A DNA stretch of 64,000 nucleotides from the NCBI GenBank assembly GCA_965153355.1, contig OZ231127.1, positions 91,698,001 to 91,762,000 of the forward strand, given 5' to 3'. Below the pieces are notes generated by a model that saw only the letters and a list, made by a program, of their open reading frames with translations, did not search any database and had not been told where the DNA came from. The DNA is from Flaccisagitta enflata. Lineage: Eukaryota; Chaetognatha; Sagittoidea; Aphragmophora. The position numbers and the translations under genes are program-made. Of the stretch, positions 32,747-45,485 are shown piece by piece (positions within the stretch are counted from its first letter, which is position 1; each line of letters starts with the position of its first letter).

Positions 32747-32817
<71 letters not shown>
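32742..32817. repeat. (CT)n microsatellite
   Basis: A 68-bp pure CT run with a short interrupted start. Confidence 0.97.
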
Positions 32818-32818
<1 letters not shown>

Positions 32819-33330
32819 ACCATATCACAGAACCCATAACTGAGACTGAGTGGCAAGAAAAAATCAAAAGGCCAATCACTGAAAAAACACCACCATGCTT
32901 TGCTCAAGTATTTTACTAAAGAGTCAACGATGCCTCACAGGCACTGGGAAACTCATTTCTTCTTAAAAAGTAGTAGTAATTGTAATACTACTAAAAAAAA
33001 AAGTTAAAAAGCGTTTTTTAGGCTAAAAACTCCACTTATACGCAACCTACTATGTATATATTCTCAATTATACTTCCGTTATATGCCACTAGATGATTTT
33101 GTTTGAAACTCCAAACTCTAATGATATATCAAAATACTTACAAATGTCTACAATTTTTTTCATTTTATTTGTCAAATCATATAGTTATACAGACAATCTA
33201 TATGCAATTATAAAACAATTTTCCTATATGTTTTGGATGTCAATACGTACAGATTTATCAAAATAGTTTGTAGGCAGAAGCTGGTAAGAAAATCTAGCTT
33301 GTAGGCAGCTGAAAATTTTGTCGGGCCCTG

Positions 33331-33402
33331 AACAAGCCCAACACCTATAAGTCGCGCGCGAGACTTACAGATTGACTTAGAATGACTTAAAATGATTGCA
33401 GT
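33331..33402 (-). mobile_element. palindrome element H20, 5' end only
   Basis: AACAAGCCCAACACCTATAA then GTCGCGCGCGAG match the start of the element at 33822. It is followed by a few ATGACTTAGA-like decamers and stops. Confidence 0.6.
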
Positions 33403-33659
33403 GCTAGCAAACAGATTTTAAGCATCCAAACTTCCAAAGCCAAGGTCTTCATAAATTTTGATGGTCGCAAAAGCTTTACACGATTGGATTGTAAGCCACA
33501 CAGAAAAGTGTAGTGCTAAGACGTATGAACAACTAAAAATCTTGGAAAAACAATTAAAAAAAAGATGTTCTTGTTGCTTCTTGAATCTGGTCTGATATGC
33601 AAAACAACTTTAATTTGAGTCCAATCCCAGAATTCTAGCTCAAGCGTTTGGCCACTATA

Positions 33660-34465
33660 CCAATAATGGCGACTAGTACTAGAATTGGCGAGGAAAAAAG
33701 TCATAAGCATTGGCTACTCTTAGCCAAGCTTTTGTCTTCAGTGAGTTCAGTCACTGCTATCATTTCTATTTGTCAGATCAAATCAAGAGCAACTGTATGT
33801 TTTGATTGCATTGATAATCAGAAACAAGGCCAACACCTATAAGTCGCGTGCAAGACATAAATAACTTAAGATGACTTTTATTGACTCAAGATGACTTAAA
33901 ATGACTCAAGACAACTTTAAATGACTTAAAAAGACCTAAAATAACTGAAATGACTACTTTGACCTATTTGACTTAAGTGACTTAAAATAACTTAGAATGA
34001 CTTAGAATGACTTAGAATGACTTAGAATGACTTAAAATGACTTAGAATGACTAGAAATAACTTAAAGTATAATAAAAAAGTAAAGTGTGACGGACCGACG
34101 GACGGATGGACGGACCGACGGGCGGACGGACCGACGGACCGACAAAGCGGGTTGTAGAGTCGCGTGCACGCGACTAAAAATAGGATTGAACTAAATGAGC
34201 ACGAAGAGCTGAAATTCTAAAAATCACTCGCACAGATGACCAACTATGCTCACTGACACGATTTCTTGTATTTACTTGCTTAAAGTTAAACATTTATTCA
34301 ATAATCATGTTCAAGATCAGAAAAAAAAAAGACTGCACTAAACGAGCCATCATATTCAAAAACACTCTCATAGATGAGCAGCTATGCCAATAAGAAGGTT
34401 TTCTTCTATTTGCATGCTCAAACAAACATAAATACACTCCTTTATTGAATCTACTTAAAATCATA
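33660..34465 (+). repeat. repeat block shared with 58196-58640
   Basis: GAGGAAAAAAGTCATAAGCA, ATTTGTCAGATCAAATCAA, AAATGAGC and CATAAATACACTCCTTTATT occur in the same order in both places. Here the block is split by H21 at 33822-34180, whereas the 58-kb copy is continuous. Confidence 0.75.
33822..34180 (-). mobile_element. palindrome element H21 (GTCGCGTGC type) with decamer interior
   Basis: AACAAGGCCAACACCTATAA, then AGTCGCGTGC (33842-33851). The interior is a decamer array with unit ATGACTTAGA or ATGACTTAAA. GGAC/GACC units precede AGTCGCGTGCACGCGACT and TAAAA. The terminal arm GCACGCGACT (34166-34175) is the exact reverse complement of the 5' motif. Confidence 0.9.
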
Positions 34466-34606
34466 AAAAATGGTATAGAAGCTAAACTATTAGTCTCTAG
34501 GTGCCAAAGTTTTGCACGAAATAACCGCAGGTAATATGAGATGTGAATAGATTTAACACAATCAAACTTTTGCTGGTTTCAGTTGCCTTTGAAGACATGG
34601 TACGTC

Positions 34607-34942
<336 letters not shown>

Positions 34943-35017
34943 ATACATTTTACAAAAACCTTAGCCCTAATGAATGATGAACTGGTAATCATTAGCTTTG
35001 CAAGTTCCATCCTAATC

Positions 35018-35120
35018 ATGACTTGTGACAACATTGCTTTATAGAAAAATACATAAAAACAAAGGATGAGAGTCTTGGGAACTCTCAATGGTGCTTAATC
35101 CGGACCCCTCACAACTTTCC
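35018..35120 (+). repeat. 103-bp segmental duplicate, copy 1
   Basis: CATGACTTGTGACAACATTG through CCCCTCACAACTTTCC recurs at 35993-36096 with one substitution and one inserted A. Copy 1 continues into GTTTTCAATGAG and is uninterrupted. Confidence 0.9.
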
Positions 35121-35341
35121 GTTTTCAATGAGAACATCACTAAAAACCATTGCAAACATAGTCTTTCATGCAGATAACCTACTCCCCGTAGAACCAAATG
35201 CAGGATTTCGGAGTAATCCTATTGCACAGCCACTTTGGGTTGTTCCTCTAAGGGCCCTGACTCCAACAAGGTCCTGATACAATTTCTGCACTAGTAAATA
35301 GAGATGTTTCACCACAAAAATCTTAAAAAACTATTTATTAA

Positions 35342-35855
35342 CAAGTCATCCAAGGATCGCACATGGTCAGCGGTACCCGATGCCCTGCTTGGAGTAATTA
35401 GCTGAAGAAGTGGAGAGCAGGGCAGCGGCCCCAAAGGGCCGATGTCCTGTAGGACACAGGGGTGAATTTCCATACGTCCTGAGAGGGCATATTTTAGGCC
35501 TTAATAGCAATTTTCCATGATATTCAATGGGAATTTTGCATTTTTTTTCAATTTCTTGTCAATTTGCCATGTTATTTAATGGGAATTTTACATTTTTCTT
35601 GGTTTTTATCAATTTTTTCATGTTATTCAATGGGAAACATGAATTTTTTTGCTTTTTTGTAAATTTTCTATGTTATTCAATGGGAAGTTTGCATTTTGAC
35701 AATTTCCCATGCTATCCAATGGGAATTTGAGGCTTGAGAAGCTTTGGGGGGGGGGGACGGACGGACGTACAGACGCACGGACGTACGGACGGACGTATGG
35801 AAATTCACCCCTGTGTCCTACAGGACATCGGCACTTTGGGGCAGCTGCCCAAAAA
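35342..35855 (-). mobile_element. GGGCAGC-family element P3
   Basis: The left outer end is AAGTCATCCAAGGATCGCAC and GGTCAGCGGTACCCG. Inverted blocks GCCGATGTCCTGTAGGACAC and GGGGTGAATTTCC enclose an array with ATTCAATGGGAATTTT units of about 50 bp. GGAC units and the terminal palindrome GGGCAGCTGCCC with AAAAA lie at the right. Confidence 0.8.
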
Positions 35856-35992
35856 CAGCATATTGTCATAATAAGCATTAATAAAAACATTTAATCATTA
35901 GGAAATATTGTAAAGAAACCATACCCTTAGAGACAGGAATCGAGTGTCAACTAACTGTGACCGCCGGCATTCCATATCCAGGTACTAAACTA

Positions 35993-36096
35993 CATGACTT
36001 GTGACAACATTGCTTTATAAAAAAATACATAAAAACAAAGGATGAGAGTCTTGGGAACTCTCAATGGTGCTTAATCCGGACCCCTCACAACTTTCC
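35993..36096 (+). repeat. 103-bp segmental duplicate, copy 2
   Basis: Nearly identical to 35018-35120 and ends at the exact point where element P4 begins. Confidence 0.9.
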
Positions 36097-37444
36097 TTTT
36101 TGGGCAGCGGCCCCAAAGGGGACGAAGTTCTGTAGAACACAGGGGGACTTTCATTTGTCCGTCCGTTTGTCCATGCATCCCCCCTAGGCCCTCTCAGACC
36201 TGAAATCTGCCCTCTCAGGCCTGAAATCTACCCTCTCAGGCCTGAAATCTGTCCTCTCAGGCCTTGAATCTGCCCTCTCAGGCTTGACATCTACCCTCTA
36301 AGGCCTGAAATTTACCCTCTCAGGCCTGAAATCTGCCCTCTCAGGCCTTGAATCTGCCCTCTCAGGCCAGAAATCTGTCCTACAGGGAGTACCACGCCAA
36401 ACAGGACAAAAGAAAACGATGTATCTTTGCTTCTAGAAATGGTAGAATGATTCTGTAAACAGGTTCAGAAAGCTCTTAAAAAACGATTTTTATATCTGTA
36501 TTTTGCCAAAGGCTCATTAAGAAAACTGAATCCCTTTGTATTGTTTAAAGCAAAGTATAGTTTTTCCTTTAGTTTTTGCTTGTTTTGTTGTATATTGACA
36601 AGCATCTTTTTATCTTACTCTCATTTCCAAACAAATGGTGCTACAATCCTGGCAATGGTCTTGAATTAAAGATATTGTGAGGTAGAATCATACCTCTGCA
36701 AAAAATGAGAAAATTGTACAATATTGGTTAGGTCCAGAGACTTTTTTGTAAGTTTCATTACAAAAAAGTTTTATGTGCATTGATAAAAAATTCAATAACT
36801 ATATTGAATGATACAATTTTGACAAAGGTCATGAGAGAATCCCAATCTTCAGTGTCCTAGCATACTGACAAACATTTCTGACCATTTTTGTCATCTATAT
36901 GTGAATATGACTTGAAAAATCTAAGGAAAAACCTTGAATTTGGATAGAAATTAGCATTTTTTGCTAAAAAAAGGCATTTTTTCATGGTTTTGCTGAGGAT
37001 ATATGTTAACCATGACTAGCAAAGTCTGTATCATTCAAAAATCGTCTGAAGTTATCTTTTAGAAACAGTTTTCAGAAATGATTTTGCACTTCTAGAAGCA
37101 AAAATACATCGTTTTCTTTTGTCCTGTTTGATGTGATACACCCTGTATCAGGCCTGAAATCTGTCCTCTCAGGCTTGAAATCTGCCCTCACAGATTCAAG
37201 GCCTGAGAGGGCAGATTTCAGGCCTGAGAGGGTTAATTTCAGGCCTGAGAGGGCAGATTTCGGGCCTGAAAAGACCTGGGGGGAACGGACGGATGGACCG
37301 ACGGACGAACAAAAGTCCCCTTGTGTTCTACAGGACTTCGTCCCCTTCAGGGCCGCTGCCCTGCTTTCTCTCACTCCATTTCACAATCACACAAACCAGG
37401 GCAACAGGTATCGGTGACCACATATTGCCCTTGGGCGACCTGTT
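36097..37444 (+). mobile_element. GGGCAGC-family element P4 split by a MITE
   Basis: Starts TTTTTGGGCAGCGGCCCCAA, then TTCTGTAGAACACAGGGGGA and GTCC units. A 21-bp array (CTGAAATCTGCCCTCTCAGG) is interrupted by 36381-37147 and resumes. Inverted blocks, GACTTCGTCCCC and GGGCCGCTGCCCTGC, lead to the outer end CTTGGGCGACCTGTT. Confidence 0.85.
36381..37147. mobile_element. mariner-like MITE, 767 bp, with TA target
   Basis: The left end TACAGGGAGTACCACGCCAA and right end, reversed, TACAGGGTGTATCACATCAA continue into AACAGGACAAAAGAAAACGA on both sides, an inverted repeat of about 57 bp. TA borders are present. No transposase frame. Confidence 0.9.
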
Positions 37445-37495
37445 CATAAGTTATCTCCTTCTGTTCATTTCATCTCTATCTTTACAAATTCAGAG

Positions 37496-37892
37496 TTTTT
37501 AGTCGCGTGCTACGCAACTCTACAACCCGCTTTGTCAGTCGGTCGGTCGGTTGGTCGGTTAGTTGGTTGGTCGGTTGGTTGGTCCCCTTTTTACTTTTTT
37601 GGCATTTTTAAGCTTTTTGGGCTCACAGCTCCTTCCCAAATGCCATTATAAGTCATTCTAAGTCATTCTAAGTCATTTTAAGTCATTTTAGATCATTCTA
37701 AGTCATTCTAAGTCATTTTATGTCACATTAAGTTATATCAAGTCACTAAAGTCAATAGAGTCAATATGGTCATTAAAGTCATTTTAAGTCATTTTAAGTC
37801 ATTTCATGTCACCTTGAGTCATTAAAACTCAATTTAAGTCATCTTAAGCTATTTATGTCCTGCACGCGACTTATAGGTGTTGGCCTTGTTTT
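37496..37892 (+). mobile_element. palindrome element H22 (GTCGCGTGC type) with decamer interior
   Basis: TTTTTAGTCGCGTGCTACGC, then GGTC/GGTT units and CTTTTTGGGCTCACAGCTCC. The decamer array AAGTCATTCT/AAGTCATTTT follows. GCACGCGACT (37862-37871) is the exact reverse complement of the 37501-37510 motif. It ends AGGTGTTGGCCTTGTTTT. Confidence 0.88.
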
Positions 37893-37912
37893 CTTGAATT
37901 CTTGCTTTCTTC

Positions 37913-38064
<152 letters not shown>

Positions 38065-38213
38065 TCTTTCTTATTTTATTCTCAATCATAGGTTTACTTA
38101 ACCCTCGGCTAACACACAGAGAGGGAGAGAAAAAGAATCCAAACCTGCAAGGATATGAAAAGAAGGTTAATTTAAAGAACCTGCTCGATGGGCATGAAAA
38201 AATAATTGGTGAA

Positions 38214-38425
38214 GAGGAAGAAGAAGAGGAGGAAGCAGTAGAAGAAGGAGAAGAAGAAGAACAAGACGAAGAAAAGGAAAAAGAAAAAGAATAAGAAAAA
38301 GAAAAAGAAAAAGAAAAAGAAAAAGAAAAAGAAAAAGAAGAAGGAGAAGAGGAAGAAGAAGAAGAAGAAGAAAAAAAGGAAAAGAAGAAGAAGGAAAAGG
38401 AGAAAAAAGAAAAGAAAAGGAAAAA
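38214..38425. repeat. (GAA)n/(AAAAAG)n purine tract
   Basis: A purine-only block, in part AAAAAG hexamers. The Glu/Lys frame is a repeat artefact. Confidence 0.93.
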
Positions 38426-38696
38426 GAAAGGGGAAGATCTTGGTATGAAAAATTGCGATGCAAGCTGATGTTAGGTTTGTTTACTGCCGCGATGGCAAAT
38501 CAATGAGTGAGTGGCCAGAGCAGATTTCTTATTGCAATCTGATTAGCATATTACAAGATGTCATGAAGATATCTATCTGTAACTAGCTATACAGAAATGT
38601 CAAATGTAGATAGCTATTTGCCCATTTGACAAATGGAAACCATTAATCATGAATAATGTTCATCTTTATGGACTCGTTGAACGCATTCCATTAGTC

Positions 38697-38839
38697 TTTT
38701 TAGTCGCGGACACGCGACTCTACACCTTGCCGTGTCGGTCGGTACGTTAGTAGGTCACATTTTTGTATTCGAGCGGTTTTCGCAACACTGCTCCTTCCCA
38801 ACCGTCCGCGACCGGATTGCCGTGTATCCGGCCTTGTTT
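38697..38839 (+). mobile_element. palindrome element H23 (GTCGCGGAC type), compact complete copy
   Basis: TTTTTAGTCGCGGACACGCG, CTACACCTTGCCGTGTC, GGTC units, CACTGCTCCTTCCCAACC, then GTCCGCGAC (38804-38812), GATTGCCGTGTATCC and GGCCTTGTTTT. At 143 bp it shows the minimal architecture of the superfamily. Confidence 0.9.
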
Positions 38840-38861
38840 TGTACCGACATAAGACGGTCAA

Positions 38862-39755
38862 TTATTGATGGTGGAATTTAGTGTTTCAAAATACTTTTTT
38901 AATTAAAATTGGAACAAATAAAGAATGTTGGTTTCAGAGGCTCATCGTCGTAATGTCTTTTTTGATGCATTAGTAATCAATTTATGGCAAAAATAAAAAA
39001 AATTGGCTTGGAAATATAGAATTCAAAGCTTAAAGATAGCAAAAATGAAGCATTTTTATGTATTTAATGTTTTATATATCAGAAATTAAGATTGTAGCTT
39101 CAAGCTGTCTAAAAAATATCTAATAAGTGTGGCAATAGTTGCTGTAATAAACTAATAACGCTTTTACCTAATTGGTAAGTTTACAGGGTTATTTTATAAA
39201 TAAAAACTAAAAAAACTAATTCAAACTTTCAAATTGTTTTTTTTTTTCAGCCTATTTTTATAATTACTTCTTTAAAATTCTTGAAGACTATGAAAAGTGT
39301 ATAAATATTGTTGAGATACACATGCTGGAATATAATCCAGCTAGTTTTCAAGAAATATTTGATAGATTAGAGCTTAGAAATAGCAAAAAATACCAAAAAA
39401 TAGTCATTTTACAACAGTTTTTGGCATTTTTTTGTTTTGATTATTGGAAAATCACTCTAAACAAACTAAAGTAGGTAAAAGCATTAGTGCAACCACTATA
39501 GCCAAACTTTTCATACATTTCTACATACTTTTAGAAGTCATGAATACAATTTTTAATCTAAAATATGCTTAAAAATGCCTTTTTTGGCTATTATTTGACC
39601 ATCAATTCTATATTTTTAAGCAGATCTTTTTATTTTTACTATTAATTTGTAGCTAATGCAGCAAAAAAGACATTTCCCCAGGTCAGGAGTCTTGACCATT
39701 TTTTTAGACCTAGGGTTTGTTCCTGGACGCCGTGATATCAATGATCGATAATTTT
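38862..39755. mobile_element. AT-rich foldback element, about 0.9 kb
   Basis: The halves pair imperfectly: AATGTCTTTTTTGATGCATT near 38949 against AATGCAGCAAAAAAGACATT near 39655, GAAATATAGAATT near 39011 against AATTCTATATTTTTAAG near 39604, and AACGCTTTTACCTA near 39158 against TAGGTAAAAGCATTA near 39472. Ends are near CAATTATTGATGG and ATCAATGATCGATAATT. No TSD could be fixed. Confidence 0.6.
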
Positions 39756-39769
39756 TTATTTCCTCACGT

Positions 39770-40360
39770 TTGATAAGTAATGAGCGATGCAATGTTAAAG
39801 AGTGCACAAAAAGCGTTTCATTGACTTATGCAATAAGCAATGTATTGCAGAAAGTGCCGCAATAAATGATGCAATGAGCTACTTCACGAACAGTGCAAAA
39901 AAAAAATGCTGCAACGAATAATGCAATGAACTCCGTAATCAACAGCTGCTATGAACGATGTGATGAGTTATGTAACTCACATCGCAACAAGTGCACCAAT
40001 GAGCACTGCATCGAGTAAGAAACACCTGCAACTGCTTCAATACTGAACACGATGAGTTCCGCACCAGTCTATGTCCCATACACATTCTCTGCAATCACAG
40101 CATCAATGCACTTTATCAGCCTTATGGTTCTTTTTTTCTGAATCCAGACGGACTGCCAGACTTGCCATCTTCCGTTTCTTTTATAACGAGGATGCAATCA
40201 TGAGTGGGGATCTTTAACCATTTATGTTCCATCATTATCTCTTTTTGACTCTCTTTTACGTTAAAATCAACGTCAACTTAGATTTGAAAAAAAAATCTGC
40301 ATCGAATTGAAAAGAAGAAGAAGAGGAGGAGGAGGAGGAGGAGGAGGAGGAGAAAGAGGA
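39770..40360. repeat. degenerate GCAATGA repeats and a (GGA)n tract
   Basis: 39780-40060 contains many loose copies of GCAATGA/GCAACGA. 40315-40352 is an AAGAAG to GAGGAG triplet run. Confidence 0.55.
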
Positions 40361-40400
40361 GTCAGAGGCTAAAACGTGTCAGGTTGAAATTGATTTGAAA

Positions 40401-40551
40401 TGCTGTTCAATGGGCCCGCGAAATGAAAAAAGGGCTTTGGATGCTGAATGATGTCTTTAACCACTCCTGAAGTAATGAGTAAAACGTATACAATACACAT
40501 GCTCATGATGAAATACGCTTGTTCAGTTACCTGCGTCCAAATGATTTTCAT
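40401..40551 (-). CDS. weak transporter-like frame (possible second DMT locus)
   Basis: The frame reads MKIIWTQVTEQAYFIMSMCI followed by VYVLLITSGVVKDIIQHPKP. A helix after W-x-x-x-x-E/Q resembles helix 5 of an EamA repeat. It has no convincing acceptor, and a donor-like GCAG/GTAACTG sits inside. It may be chance or a decayed paralogue. Confidence 0.25.
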
Positions 40552-40761
40552 TCCACTTCCACCATTCTCTCGAATTCAAAATCGTTATAGATTGATGAAT
40601 TCTATCCAAATCGCAAATTGCAAAATGACGAGTTAAAAACCTCGATGATTATGGGTTTGGATTTTACCAACGAGTCCAGATGATTACACATCAATTTGGT
40701 CAGTTATCAATGATCATACATCATAAATCCACACGTCCGCGTAATCACAATGAATAGAGAT

Positions 40762-40789
40762 AACACACACACACACACACACACACACG
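40762..40789. repeat. (AC)n microsatellite
   Basis: A short pure AC run. Confidence 0.95.
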
Positions 40790-40900
40790 CAAACAACTGC
40801 AAGTCACCCCAATTGGCGTCATCATTGTGACTGTCTCCCTCATTAAAGCCATCGATGAGTTGATCCGACGCAATTCAAAACCGAAATGCAAGATGAAAAT
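40790..40900 (-). CDS. weak transporter-like frame near 40.85 kb
   Basis: RRINSSMALMRETVTMMTPI then GVTC resembles the P-containing helix 4 of EamA proteins, but there is no good acceptor AG. It is listed only because it lies just upstream (in minus sense) of the 40.4-kb frame. Confidence 0.2.
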
Positions 40901-41045
40901 GAAGGAGGAGAAAATAAAGATGAAAAACCTTTTTTTCAATCAACCCAAATTCAAACCATTTCTTTACCAAATTCAAAAAGAAAAGTCTACTTGAGTAATT
41001 GTTAACCTTTTCCACCAAATTCAAAGCTTTTTCTTTCTCTCTGTG

Positions 41046-41310
<265 letters not shown>

Positions 41311-41579
41311 TTTTTCCTCTCTCTACTCATCATTTGTTCTTTCGGGGTGTCTTTCCCGTATTTCAAGGTTTGATCCTTGTCATCTTTGAAAACGCGGCTC
41401 ATTTACTTGGCATATCCACTAGCTTAAGCATTAGAATAGGCATTGTCATCGGCATAGGTATCCGCAACGCCGTAAGCATCGGTAACTGCATCGTGATCAA
41501 CATCGAAAAAAACTTCCTTTTTTCTTCAATGGCGGGAATTGATAGAAAGGGAAAAAAGGTTTGCCGGTCGCATTCCAAA

Positions 41580-41870
41580 TGAGTCAATGAAGGATGATAA
41601 CCGAGTGAGTCGAAGTGAGTCGAAGTGAGTCGGTAAGGAATGATAACCTATATATCTCGAGCATTGAGACAAGCCCACAGAGGGGGGGGGGGGAAGAGGG
41701 GTGGAAAATGTAGGGACACGGAATCGAGGATAGACATTTGGGAGAAGGAGGGGTGGTGGAGGTAGAGATAGAGGCAAAAGAACAGGACGTGTGGGGATAA
41801 GGGAGAAGTGGGGGGGGGGGGTGTTTGGAGTGGGGGTGGTGGGATTGCAAAAACAGGGGAATCGATGATG
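41580..41870. repeat. G-rich and GAGTCGAAGT repeats
   Basis: GAGTCGAAGT decamers occur at 41607-41640. Poly-G runs lie at about 41681-41692 and 41811-41821, separated by purine-rich sequence. Pro-rich frames on the other strand are artefacts. Confidence 0.6.
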
Positions 41871-41884
41871 GATAACATGGAGGT

Positions 41885-42218
41885 TAGGCTGGATTCAAAA
41901 TGGGCATATGGAAACAAAATTGCCTCCAAGCGATTTTCAAATTCCACCTGCATATTTAGGGGCCTGTCTACTAGCAAAATCAATTTGGACTTGATCTAGT
42001 CAGAACGTCATCAATGCTGTAGTTGTATAGAAATACTATGGAAGAAATTCTCACTCAACTACAGCAATCAATTCTACATAACTACAGCATTGATGACGTT
42101 CTGATTAGATCGAGTCCAAATTGATTCTGCAAGTAAACAGGACTATAATCATGCAAATGGAACATGAAAATCGCCTGGAGAAAATTATTTCTCATATGCC
42201 CAAAATGAGCCCAGCCTA
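41885..42218. mobile_element. TA-flanked foldback MITE, 334 bp
   Basis: The ends TAGGCTGGATTCAAAATGGG and TAGGCTGGGCTCATTTTGGG are inverted. The centre pairs AACGTCATCAATGCTGTAGT with ACTACAGCATTGATGACGTT exactly. TA is present at both borders. Confidence 0.85.
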
Positions 42219-42654
42219 ATGGAGGTGAAGTCTTAACTCAAAAGGGGCGGAGATGTTGAAGGGGAGAAGGTAGATGATGAAAGAGTGGGGGGAGTGTGAG
42301 GGGGGGGGATAGAGGCTTAGGGGAGGAAACCACGGTACATGCATGAGAGCCGCTGTAAAGATATGCCATCTAACGCTTTTGCGACTACCTATTTATTGTA
42401 CAACTACATTCGAATGCTCTTCATTTCAGCTCTTCGACTGCAATTCTTTTGTTTCCTAGACAATGAACTAAAACAATTTCTTTCCCTATTTGCACGGAAA
42501 TTGATTTTGCAATCGATCTTCAACGCCTCAGCACGGGACTCTTCTTCTGAGCAGCAGTGGACATTGACAAGTGGTGAGATTGTAACTACTCATAAACGAC
42601 CCAAGCGATTCCGAAATAAGCAACGCGGGGATACTATAATACTATATTACATCA

Positions 42655-42720
42655 TCATCGCGGACGGGGGGGGGGGGAGGGCAAACAGCCATTCACCCAC
42701 CCCTAACACATATGCTTTTA
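42655..42720. repeat. poly-G tract region
   Basis: A run of about 13 G at 42665-42677 inside otherwise ordinary sequence. Confidence 0.7.
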
Positions 42721-42822
42721 ACAACCACATACTTAGAGACATAAAATGTGCGTTTTCGTACTTTCGTACTTTTCATGATCATTACAAGCCAATGGAGACG
42801 AACGGACGGACGGACAAAAAGT

Positions 42823-42936
<114 letters not shown>

Positions 42937-43015
42937 TTTTTCGATGGTCAATCGGGATATATATCGACAGCAGTCGGACAGGACTTCCATTTCCATTTTC
43001 AGACTGTTGTAAGTG

Positions 43016-43040
43016 TAGCAGCAGCAGCAGCAGCAGCCGC
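43016..43040. repeat. short (GCA)n run
   Basis: Seven to eight GCA triplets. Confidence 0.85.
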
Positions 43041-43122
43041 AGCTGTAACAGGGTCAGCAGCTTCACCATCTGCCAATGTAAAGAACATGGTCGATAGTGA
43101 GACTTGAGTGCTTGTCTAAAGG

Positions 43123-43188
<66 letters not shown>
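43123..43188. repeat. (GA)n microsatellite
   Basis: About 64 bp of GA, opposite in sense to the CT run 200 bp to its left. Confidence 0.97.
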
Positions 43189-43190
<2 letters not shown>

Positions 43191-43281
43191 CTTGCGATAA
43201 ATTGTGATAAAGGAAAAGTGAAAAACGGGCTACCATCGTCCACGTTCACATGTATTTAACGAAAAAGTATGTGCGTTAGTC

Positions 43282-43285
<4 letters not shown>

Positions 43286-43371
<86 letters not shown>
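43286..43371. repeat. (GT)n microsatellite
   Basis: About 84 bp of pure GT. Confidence 0.97.
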
Positions 43372-43418
43372 TTGTATAATACTATCATCTTGTTAGTAGA
43401 ACAACATCATGACCATCA

Positions 43419-43797
<379 letters not shown>

Positions 43798-43909
43798 TTA
43801 CTTGAGCAACGACGGTGTTGTACAGATAAGAGAATCATTTCAGGGGTCACGTGACTTCAAACGAGATCCGGAAGTCATGGAACATTCATGATCCATTTCA
43901 CTGACCGAC

Positions 43910-45175
43910 ATAGACAGAGATAGAGACAGAGACAGAGACAGAGGTGGAGACAAAGACAGAGACAGATATGGAGACAAAGACAGAGACAGAGACAGAGACA
44001 GAGACAGAGGTGGAGACAAAGACAGAGCCAGATATTGAGACAAAGACAGATACAGAGATGGAGACAAAGACAGAGATGGAGATAGAGATAGAGATGGAGA
44101 TAGGGAGAGACACAGAGACAGAGATGGAAACAAAGACAGAGATGGGGATGCAGATGAAGATGGAGACAGAGATAGAGACAGAGATGGAGACAGACACAGA
44201 GACAGATGTGGAAACGAAGACAGAGATGGGGATACAGATGAAGATGGAGACAGAGATGGAGACAGAGACAGAGACAGAGATGGAGACAAAGAGAGAGATG
44301 GGGATACAGATGAAGATGGAGACAGAGATGGAGACAGAGACAGAGACAGAGATGGAGACAAAGAGAGATATGGGGATTCAGATGGAGATGGTGACAGAGA
44401 TGGGGACAAGGACAGAGACAGAGATGGAGACAAAGATGGACACACATACTGAGATGGATACACACAGAGATAAAGATAGAGACACAGTCAGAGATGGAAA
44501 CAGAGACAGAGATGGAGACAAATACAGAGAAAGAGATGGAGACACAGACAGAGATGGAGATTCAGATGGAGACTGAGAAAGAGACAGAGATGGAGACACA
44601 GACAGAGATGGAGACACAGACGGAGACGGCGACAGTGACAGAGATAAAGACAGAGATGAAGGCAAAGACAGAGTCAGAAGAGGAGATAGAAATGAAAACA
44701 GAGACAGAAACAAAGACAGAAACAGAAACAGAGACAGAGATAGTGACCGAGACAGAAATTTAGGACAGACATGGAGACAGATATAAAAGGAGAGAGTGGT
44801 GGAGAGGGAGAGGCCGAGGAAGGGGGAGACGGAAACGGAGAGAAAGACGGAGACAAACACATACACAGAGATTGAGACAGTGGCAGAGGCAGAACCAAAA
44901 TAGGGACACAGATTGAGCCAGAGACATAGATTTAGAAAGAGACAGAGACAGAGATAAAGACAGTCAGAGGAAGAGACAGCGAGGGAAGCAGAGACAGTGA
45001 TGGAGATGGAGATAAGAATGGAGAACAGAGCCTGAGATAAAGACAGAGACGGAAAAAAAAAGACACAGATACACAAGCAGAGATGGGAAAAGAATGAGAG
45101 ACAGAAAGACAGATAGTTAGACAACAACATATAGGTAGAAAGAGATACAGACAGAGACAGTGTTGGAGACACAAT
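43910..45175 (+). repeat. (GAGACA)n-type hexamer satellite
   Basis: 1.27 kb of GAGACA, GAGATG and AAGACA hexamers with higher-order duplicates, such as GAGATGGGGATACAGATGAA at 44224 and 44298 with a related form at 44142. Long frames on both strands (METETE and SPSLSLSL types) are artefacts. Confidence 0.95.
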
Positions 45176-45191
45176 CATGATCAACAGACAA

Positions 45192-45298
<107 letters not shown>

Positions 45299-45410
45299 TT
45301 TGGTATTTATTTATGGAAGGGTGAAATGCGCGGCAAGACTGGTCGACGCAGAATCACACATCCATCAGGCTAATCAATGGGTCAAAAAACCGAACGCGGC
45401 ATCAGTAAAA

Positions 45411-45439
45411 ACAACAACAACGACAACAACAACGGCAGC

Positions 45440-45485
<46 letters not shown>

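Larger units (their letters stand above)
31784..33330. mobile_element. possible hAT-like element of about 1.5 kb
   Basis: The left end CAGGGTACGACAAAGTGCCC and right end, reversed, CAGGGCCCGACAAAATTTTC share a 14-base terminus typical in form of hAT ends. Imperfect AACAAG-containing flanks lie outside. CTTGTAGGCAGCT occurs near both ends in direct orientation. The interior holds the TTTTCAC array and a (CT)n run and has no transposase frame. Confidence 0.45.

Noticed and set aside
43840-45184. Long frames on both strands (Met-Glu-Thr-rich and Ser-Pro-Leu-rich)
   Set aside because: They come from the GAGACA hexamer satellite, where two codons equal one unit.
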